19,283 nt of DNA, taken from Lachnospiraceae bacterium UBA1748. GTDB taxonomy: Bacteria > Bacillota > Clostridia > Lachnospirales > Lachnospiraceae. Below, piece by piece: positions 15,800 through 19,283 of the stretch. The translations under genes and the position numbers were made by a program. Every line of letters begins with the position of its first letter. Position 1 is the first letter of the stretch. Where the stretch lies: the NCBI GenBank assembly GCA_002314855.1, contig DCHQ01000098.1, positions 14,519 through 33,801 of the forward strand, in the 5' to 3' direction. The notes beneath the pieces were generated by a model that worked only from the letters and a program-made list of their open reading frames with translations, had not been told where the DNA came from and did no database searches.

Positions 15800-16297
15800 T
15801 TATTGCTTTTTCCTAATAGCCTCGCTTATCTTAGCTTCGAGTTCTTCTCGTTTTTTATCCTCTTCAATTGCACCCCTAATAATGCTTGCAAGCCTCATCC
15901 ACCTTATTTTGTCCACTATTTTTTCAGCCTCTTCTTTTTGTCTCAAGCGCTTGCCTTCCTCCCTGAGTTCCTGATATCTTTTATCTCTCCTGGCTTTTGC
16001 TTCCTTTTCAAGTCGCTCTTTTCTGGATCTGTTGTTATCCTCTTTGGAAAGCACTTGTTCTCCGCCTAGTATACGCGCTCTTGGAGCCTCCTTAGCATTT
16101 AGTAAATAATCATAGGCTTCGCTTACCATTTGATACCTCAGCTGCAAATACTCACGCATTTTCTCATCGCATTCACTGGATATACTGTCAGGATGGCAAC
16201 TCTTACATGCCGCTCTATATGCACTTTTAATCTGCTCTGCACTGGCATTATCAGTTAATCCAAGAATCCCTAGAGCTTCTTTTCTTGATTTAATCAT
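15800..16297 (-). CDS. J-domain protein with charged coiled-coil tail
   Basis: Residues 1-70 are a J domain, with EALGILGLTDNASAEQIKSAYRAA and the HPD triplet at 35-37 (CKSCHPDSIS), then LQLRYQMVSEAYDYLL. The domain would stimulate an Hsp70 partner. Residues 75-165 are very rich in Lys, Arg and Glu and predict a long helix or coiled coil. There is no Gly/Phe region, zinc domain or membrane segment, so it is not classical DnaJ. The start ATG overlaps the end of the YolD-like gene by 8 bases (ATGATTAA), so translation is likely coupled. No good ribosome-binding site is seen of its own. The client is unknown. Placement next to a Y-family polymerase makes a link to that machinery possible. Confidence 0.9.
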   Translation of the reverse strand: MIKSRKEALGILGLTDNASAEQIKSAYRAACKSCHPDSISSECDEKMREYLQLRYQMVSEAYDYLLNAKEAPRARILGGEQVLSKEDNNRSRKERLEKEAKARRDKRYQELREEGKRLRQKEEAEKIVDKIRWMRLASIIRGAIEEDKKREELEAKISEAIRKKQ

Positions 16298-16637
16298 ATA
16301 TGTTCTTCACTACTTCAAGATGATATACATCGCTAAACGCAAGCTTCTTGTTTACAACCTTGATATAGCCTGCATCCATGTCAACTTTGGACAATACTCC
16401 CGTCATTTCCAGGCACTCATCATCCTCATAATAATTCACCTTTACCAGGTTACCACGTTCTATAGTATGAAGATTTCTGTCCAGCTCATCACGTTCTTCT
16501 TCTGATAGTCTTGGCTTTTCGACTATTATCTTTTCTTTGGCTCTAAGCGCCTCATCAAAGCCTTTTAGAGCAGCAAATGGAGCAAACTGCTTGGCACGGT
16601 CTTCACGTCTCATTTTGAGTCTGTTTTTATCAGCCAC
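16290..16637 (-). CDS. YolD-like protein
   Basis: This is a 115-residue YolD-family protein. It contains REDRAKQFAPFAALKGFDEALR (about 11-32), the segment LDRNLHTIERGNLVKVNYYEDD (52-73), and a beta-rich C-terminus ending HLEVVKNIYD. The start is GTG at 16635-16637 with AGGAGG eight bases upstream, inside the polymerase gene. It overlaps the polymerase stop by 8 bases (GTGGCTGA). YolD proteins are commonly encoded next to UvrX/YqjW-type Y-family polymerases in Firmicutes and are thought to act as their partner, as UmuD does for UmuC. Here the next gene is a J-domain protein. Confidence 0.9.
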   Translation of the reverse strand: MADKNRLKMRREDRAKQFAPFAALKGFDEALRAKEKIIVEKPRLSEEERDELDRNLHTIERGNLVKVNYYEDDECLEMTGVLSKVDMDAGYIKVVNKKLAFSDVYHLEVVKNIYD

Positions 16638-17892
16638 TTCTGTGTCCTCCTATTTGCTTGTTACGTTCTATGGTGGTACCGCCCTTCTCAAGATTCATTC
16701 CTTTTAGTATGGCATTCTTGCCATATTTATTTCTAACACCTACCATAGCCTTTTGAAGCTTTCTGTCACGCTCAAGTTCCTCCGGATCAGTGAAAATATC
16801 ATACTGAACAAAGGCTTCATCAACCACATTGTTAAAAGATATTCCTATACGCCTGATAAAGCACTCTGAATCAGCCATTTTGTTATAAAGCTTTTCTATG
16901 TATGGAAGAATCATTCTTGATGAACTGGTGGCCATCCCAAGGGAAATACTTCCATTATCGCCACCCTTTATTGATCCACTGGCATAACTAAGCATAATCG
17001 AAATATTATCAGTAATAAGGCCTTTCTCGACCAAATCTAAGCACAGCAGTTCTGCCATCTCCTTGCATAAAAGAAGGCCCTCCTGCATAGAATAATCTCT
17101 TGAAAGTACCTGACCACTAGACAGACTATTATGCCTTGGCTTATACGCCTTAATATCTTGAATAGTCGCACTCTCACGTCCCCATGCATGGTCTATCATA
17201 AGCTCTGCGTCTATTCCAAATAATCTGTATAATAAATCTTCATCAGCCTTAGCAATATCGCGCATGGTATATATACCATACTGCTCAAGCTTTCTTACTG
17301 TTCCTGGTCCTATCCTCCAGAAATCAGTGAGCGGTCTATGATTCCATAAAGTCTCTCTAAAGCTCTCCTCGGTAAGTTCTCCCATATGGTCATCAACATG
17401 CTTGGCGGTAATGTCCATAGCAATCTTGGCAAGATAAAGATTGGTACCTATACCACATGTCGCTGTAATACCTGTGGTCTCATAAATATCCCGAATAATT
17501 CTGGCAGCTAATTCTTTCGCTGACATTTTGTATAATTCAAGATATTCTGTTACATCCATAAATACTTCATCAATGGAATACACATGAATATCTTCTTTTG
17601 CCACATATCTTAAATAGATACTGTAAATATCTGCAGAAACATCTATGTATCGTTGCATACGCGGCGTAGCCATAACATATTTTATATTCTTAGGTATCTC
17701 AAAAACTCGGCACCTGTTTCTAATACCAAGAGCCTTCATGGCAGGAGTAATTGCAAGGCATATTGTCTTCTCTGTTCTTTCTGGATCAGCCACAACAAGA
17801 AGTGCGGTTAAAGGATCCAGACCTTTATCCACACACTCAACTGATGCATAAAAAGATTTTAAATCAATGCAAAGACATACTCGATCACTCAT
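16630..17892 (-). CDS. Y-family (UvrX/YqjW-type) DNA polymerase
   Basis: This is a translesion DNA polymerase of 420 residues. The palm has CIDLKSFYASVEC (catalytic D10) and YSIDEVFMDV (D108, E109). Between them is ICLAITPAMKALGIRNRCRVFEIP. The helix-hairpin-helix region follows (CGIGTNLYLAKIAMD, RIGPGTVRKLEQYGI), then the little-finger domain (LSSGQVLSRDYSMQEG). It ends with GMNLEKGGTTIERNKQIGGHRSG. The length and order match UvrX/YqjW of Bacillus rather than DinB. Such genes are usually under LexA control, but no full CGAAC-N4-GTTCG site was seen nearby. It starts 13 bases after the flavin reductase stop, so it is probably co-transcribed, and overlaps YolD by 8 bases. Confidence 0.94.
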   Translation of the reverse strand: MSDRVCLCIDLKSFYASVECVDKGLDPLTALLVVADPERTEKTICLAITPAMKALGIRNRCRVFEIPKNIKYVMATPRMQRYIDVSADIYSIYLRYVAKEDIHVYSIDEVFMDVTEYLELYKMSAKELAARIIRDIYETTGITATCGIGTNLYLAKIAMDITAKHVDDHMGELTEESFRETLWNHRPLTDFWRIGPGTVRKLEQYGIYTMRDIAKADEDLLYRLFGIDAELMIDHAWGRESATIQDIKAYKPRHNSLSSGQVLSRDYSMQEGLLLCKEMAELLCLDLVEKGLITDNISIMLSYASGSIKGGDNGSISLGMATSSSRMILPYIEKLYNKMADSECFIRRIGISFNNVVDEAFVQYDIFTDPEELERDRKLQKAMVGVRNKYGKNAILKGMNLEKGGTTIERNKQIGGHRSG

Positions 17893-17905
17893 TATATTGT
17901 GCCAC

Positions 17906-18466
17906 TTATTTTCTTACGCTATAGCCGAATTTACCAAGCTTCTCACCAAGCGTATAATATTCGCCGTGAGAATAAGCTAGTGGATCAGCTAATCTTAAAT
18001 CAAACTTACCTTTTTCATCCATATATTTGTCATCAACATTAACCGCTACTACTCTTGCAATAAACATATCGTGAGTTCCAAGCTCAAGAACCTTCTCAAC
18101 CTTACACTCTATTGCTACAGGACTTTCAGCGACATAAGGCACTGCCACTTTCTGCCCCATAACTTTGGTCAGCTTCATATCAGCCCATTTATCCGTATCT
18201 CGGCCGCTCTTAACACCGCAGTAATCAGTGGCATAACATAATTCCTTAGTAGTCAAATTAATGATAAACTCCCCTGTCTCACTGATTAATCCATGGGAGT
18301 ATCTTTCCTTACGAACTGATATGGATACCATAGGAGGATCCGAACATATTGTGCCTGCCCACGCAACTGTAAAAAGATTACTTTTGCCGGACTTATCAGC
18401 GCAGCTAATCAAAACTGCTGGAACTGGATATAACATATTACCTGGTTTAAAATCTACTCTGCCCAT
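17906..18466 (-). CDS. Flavin reductase-like (flavoredoxin) FMN-binding protein
   Basis: This 186-residue protein begins MGRVDFKPGNMLYPVPAVLIS and has TVAWAGTICSDPPMVSISVR and KERYSHGLI, all typical of the flavin reductase-like/flavoredoxin split-barrel FMN-binding fold. EFIINLTTKEL and CGVKSGRDTDKW follow the core. The ATG at 18464-18466 is used because AGGAGGTGCTAT lies directly upstream. Eight more codons are possible to 18490 but have no ribosome-binding site. It lies between the tRNA terminator and the polymerase gene. Function is a flavin-dependent electron carrier or reductase. Why it is joined to a lesion-bypass polymerase operon is unclear. Confidence 0.9.
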   Translation of the reverse strand: MGRVDFKPGNMLYPVPAVLISCADKSGKSNLFTVAWAGTICSDPPMVSISVRKERYSHGLISETGEFIINLTTKELCYATDYCGVKSGRDTDKWADMKLTKVMGQKVAVPYVAESPVAIECKVEKVLELGTHDMFIARVVAVNVDDKYMDEKGKFDLRLADPLAYSHGEYYTLGEKLGKFGYSVRK

Positions 18467-18506
18467 ATAGCACCTCCTATTACCCATCAATGTTATCTTA
18501 ACAAAA

Positions 18507-18538
18507 AAGCGAAAACCTTAAAACTAAGATTTTCGCTT
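18507..18538 (-). terminator. Terminator of the tRNA operon
   Basis: AAGCGAAAATCTTA and TAAGGTTTTCGCTT form a 14-base-pair stem with one G-U pair and a GTTT loop on the transcribed strand, then a T-run (TTTTTTG). It lies 14 bases past the 3' end of tRNA-Met. Confidence 0.9.
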
Positions 18539-18551
18539 AAATAAATTATAG

Positions 18552-18625
18552 TAGCGAGAGGGGGACTCGAACCCTCAACCCTCCGGGTATGAACCGAATG
18601 CTCTAGCCAGTTGAGCCATCTCGCC
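18552..18625 (-). tRNA. tRNA-Met (CAT anticodon, elongator type)
   Basis: The 74-base gene (GGCGAGA...TCTCGCTA) folds as a cloverleaf, with D arm GCTC-AACTGGCTA-GAGC, anticodon loop TTCATAC on stem TTCGG/CCGGA, and T arm with TTCGAGT. Pair 1-72 is G-T, and the anticodon stem lacks the three G-C pairs of initiators, so it is the elongator. The sequence follows with CTA, so CCA is not encoded. An alternative decoder, lysidine-modified Ile-CAT, cannot be fully excluded. Confidence 0.93.
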
Positions 18626-18650
18626 ATATTAATATTCGTCGGAAAAACTA

Positions 18651-18723
18651 TGGGGCCTACAGGGCTCGAACCTGTGACCCTCTGCTTGTAAGGCAGATGC
18701 TCTCCCAGCTGAGCTAAGACCCC
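18651..18723 (-). tRNA. tRNA-Val (TAC anticodon)
   Basis: The 73-base gene (GGGGTCT...AGGCCCCA) folds as a cloverleaf with D arm GCTCAGCTGGGAGAGC, anticodon stem TCTGC/GCAGA with loop CTTACAA (anticodon TAC, reads GTA-type Val codons), and T-loop TTCGAGC. The 3' CCA is not encoded. It lies 25 bases upstream of tRNA-Met in the same operon. Confidence 0.95.
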
Positions 18724-18746
18724 GTGTCTTGTCAACCGACTTTCCA

Positions 18747-18776
18747 AGTATACTAGAAACTATCACGACTTGTCAA
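18747..18776 (-). promoter_or_regulatory. Promoter of the tRNA-Val/tRNA-Met operon
   Basis: TTGACA (18771-18776) and TATACT (18747-18752) are separated by 18 bases. The start would be near 18740, about 17 bases before mature tRNA-Val. A second TTGACA (18730-18735) lies inside the leader and is too close to the tRNA to serve as a -35 for it. Confidence 0.85.
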
Positions 18777-18819
18777 TAATTATTTTAATAAATTTTAAAA
18801 TAATTACCATTTACGTTAA

Positions 18820-19020
18820 TTATAAGTCAACGCTTCCAGATATCTTGTTACCATTAGCTGTATAGTATGCTTTTCCATCCTCAGGCTTAATATAAAGATT
18901 AATATTCTTAAGCTCTGTTTTATTATTAGCCTTATAATCCTTAACTGCTGCCTTCATAACAGCATCCACATCATACTTAGATGTACTCACTTCAACATAT
19001 ACACTCTTCTTTGCTGCCAT
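18820..19020 (-). CDS. DUF6465-type small protein, 66 residues
   Basis: This small protein begins MAAKKSVYVEVSTSKYDVDA and ends with AYYTANGNKISGSVDL. It resembles DUF6465 proteins, which are common in Lachnospiraceae. A charged N-terminal stretch and a beta-rich body (VYVEV, INLYIKPEDG, AYYTANG) are seen. The ATG at 19018-19020 is used because TAAGGAGGGGAACAGT lies directly upstream; a longer in-frame ATG at 19083 is a weak alternative. Its function is unknown. It sits alone between argS and the tRNAs, with its own likely promoter. Confidence 0.85.
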   Translation of the reverse strand: MAAKKSVYVEVSTSKYDVDAVMKAAVKDYKANNKTELKNINLYIKPEDGKAYYTANGNKISGSVDL

Positions 19021-19049
19021 ACTGTTCCCCTCCTTAACGACGCAATAAA

Positions 19050-19071
19050 AACAGTTATATCTACAACTGTT
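19050..19071 (-). terminator. Possible weak argS terminator or attenuator hairpin
   Basis: AACAGTT and AACTGTT form a 7-base-pair stem with an 8-base loop, followed on the transcribed strand by TTTAT. It lies between argS and the DUF6465 gene, partly overlapping the candidate promoter's -10 region, so it is a weak terminator at best. Confidence 0.4.
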
Positions 19072-19098
19072 ATATATCAACAATTGACCTTATGTCAA
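19069..19098 (-). promoter_or_regulatory. Likely promoter of the DUF6465-type gene
   Basis: TTGACA (19093-19098) is followed by TATATA (19071-19076, 16-base spacer) or TATAAC (19069-19074, 18-base spacer). It lies right after the argS stop codon. The start would be close to 19062. Confidence 0.6.
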
Positions 19099-19104
19099 AT
19101 ATGC

Positions 19105-19283
19105 TTACATACGCTCTGGTGCTTCAAATCCAAGAACATCTATACAAGCCTCAAGAACTTCCTTGCACATAACAAGAAGCTTAATATATCCAGCCTGCTT
19201 AGCCTTATCCTCTTCAGCCATAATATTAATCTCATGATAGAAGCCATTGAAGCAGTTCGCAAGATCATAAATATAAGCACATA
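19105..19283 (-). CDS. argS: Arginyl-tRNA synthetase, C-terminal end (partial)
   Basis: Only the last 58 residues are in the window. They read CAYIYDLANCFNGFYHEINI..., a hallmark of the DALR anticodon-binding domain of ArgS, and end CIDVLGFEAPERM, the typical APERM C-terminus. The stop is TAA (19105-19107). The N-terminal catalytic core lies beyond the window edge. The gene is followed by the DUF6465 gene. The call rests on the C-terminal signature alone but is convincing. Confidence 0.88.
   Translation of the reverse strand, partial: CAYIYDLANCFNGFYHEINIMAEEDKAKQAGYIKLLVMCKEVLEACIDVLGFEAPERM

Noticed and set aside
18341..18357. CGAACATATTGTGCC as a LexA/SOS box for the polymerase gene
   Set aside because: It matches only one half of CGAAC-N4-GTTCG and lies inside the flavin reductase coding sequence, about 450 bases from the polymerase start.
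18493..18747. 84-residue open frame on the minus strand across the two tRNA genes
   Set aside because: It is simply a read-through of the tRNA-Val, tRNA-Met and terminator sequences, and its protein has no likeness to anything.
1..19283. Mobile element, CRISPR array, prophage or defence island
   Set aside because: No transposase, integrase, terminal inverted repeats, spaced repeats or restriction/defence genes were seen; the genes look like steady chromosomal housekeeping.

Overview
The window is low-GC Firmicutes DNA, most likely Lachnospiraceae. The reasons are a thrS T-box leader, a sporulation-type SigH, tRNA genes without encoded CCA, strong Shine-Dalgarno sites, a DUF6465-type small protein, and the Firmicutes block ispF, cysS, mrnC, rlmB, sigH. 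The genus cannot be fixed by reading alone. Every gene I can support lies on the minus strand, so transcription runs from high to low coordinates. Coding density is high. The only gene-free stretch over 300 bases (1311-1662) is the thrS leader and its promoter.

In transcription order, the window opens with the 3' end of argS and a 66-residue DUF6465-type protein. A two-tRNA operon follows (Val-TAC, Met-CAT) with a strong promoter and terminator. Next comes a tightly packed run: a flavoredoxin-like flavin reductase, a Y-family (UvrX/YqjW-type) DNA polymerase, a YolD-like protein and a J-domain protein. The last three overlap one another by 8 bases each.

Then comes a monocistronic unit for a zinc-ribbon protein with a very long Pro/Ala-rich tail, with its own promoter and terminator. 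It is followed by a 230-residue orphan, a short soluble MCP-like protein, and ispF carrying an unusual cysteine-rich tail and a terminator. After that lies the conserved block cysS, mrnC, rlmB, sigH (translation and RNA processing plus the stationary-phase sigma factor). It lacks yacP and is not followed by rpmG/secE/nusG.

Downstream, a strong sigma-A-type promoter precedes an envelope block: a CNNM/CorC-type transporter, a PAP2 membrane phosphatase, glmM, a stand-alone GlmU-type acetyltransferase domain, and glmS. Three of these make amino-sugar precursors. GlmS makes glucosamine-6-P, GlmM makes glucosamine-1-P, and the GlmU-type acetyltransferase probably makes N-acetylglucosamine-1-P. A 54-residue zinc-ribbon protein and T-box-controlled thrS (3' end outside the window) close the window.

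Most of the window is housekeeping. The parts most worth a second look are the polymerase/YolD/J-domain overlap operon, the zinc-ribbon/disordered protein with repeated linear motifs, the split GlmU module, the Cys-rich tail on IspF, and the minimal soluble MCP-like gene just upstream of ispF. I did not find a clear defence system, CRISPR array, insertion sequence or prophage.
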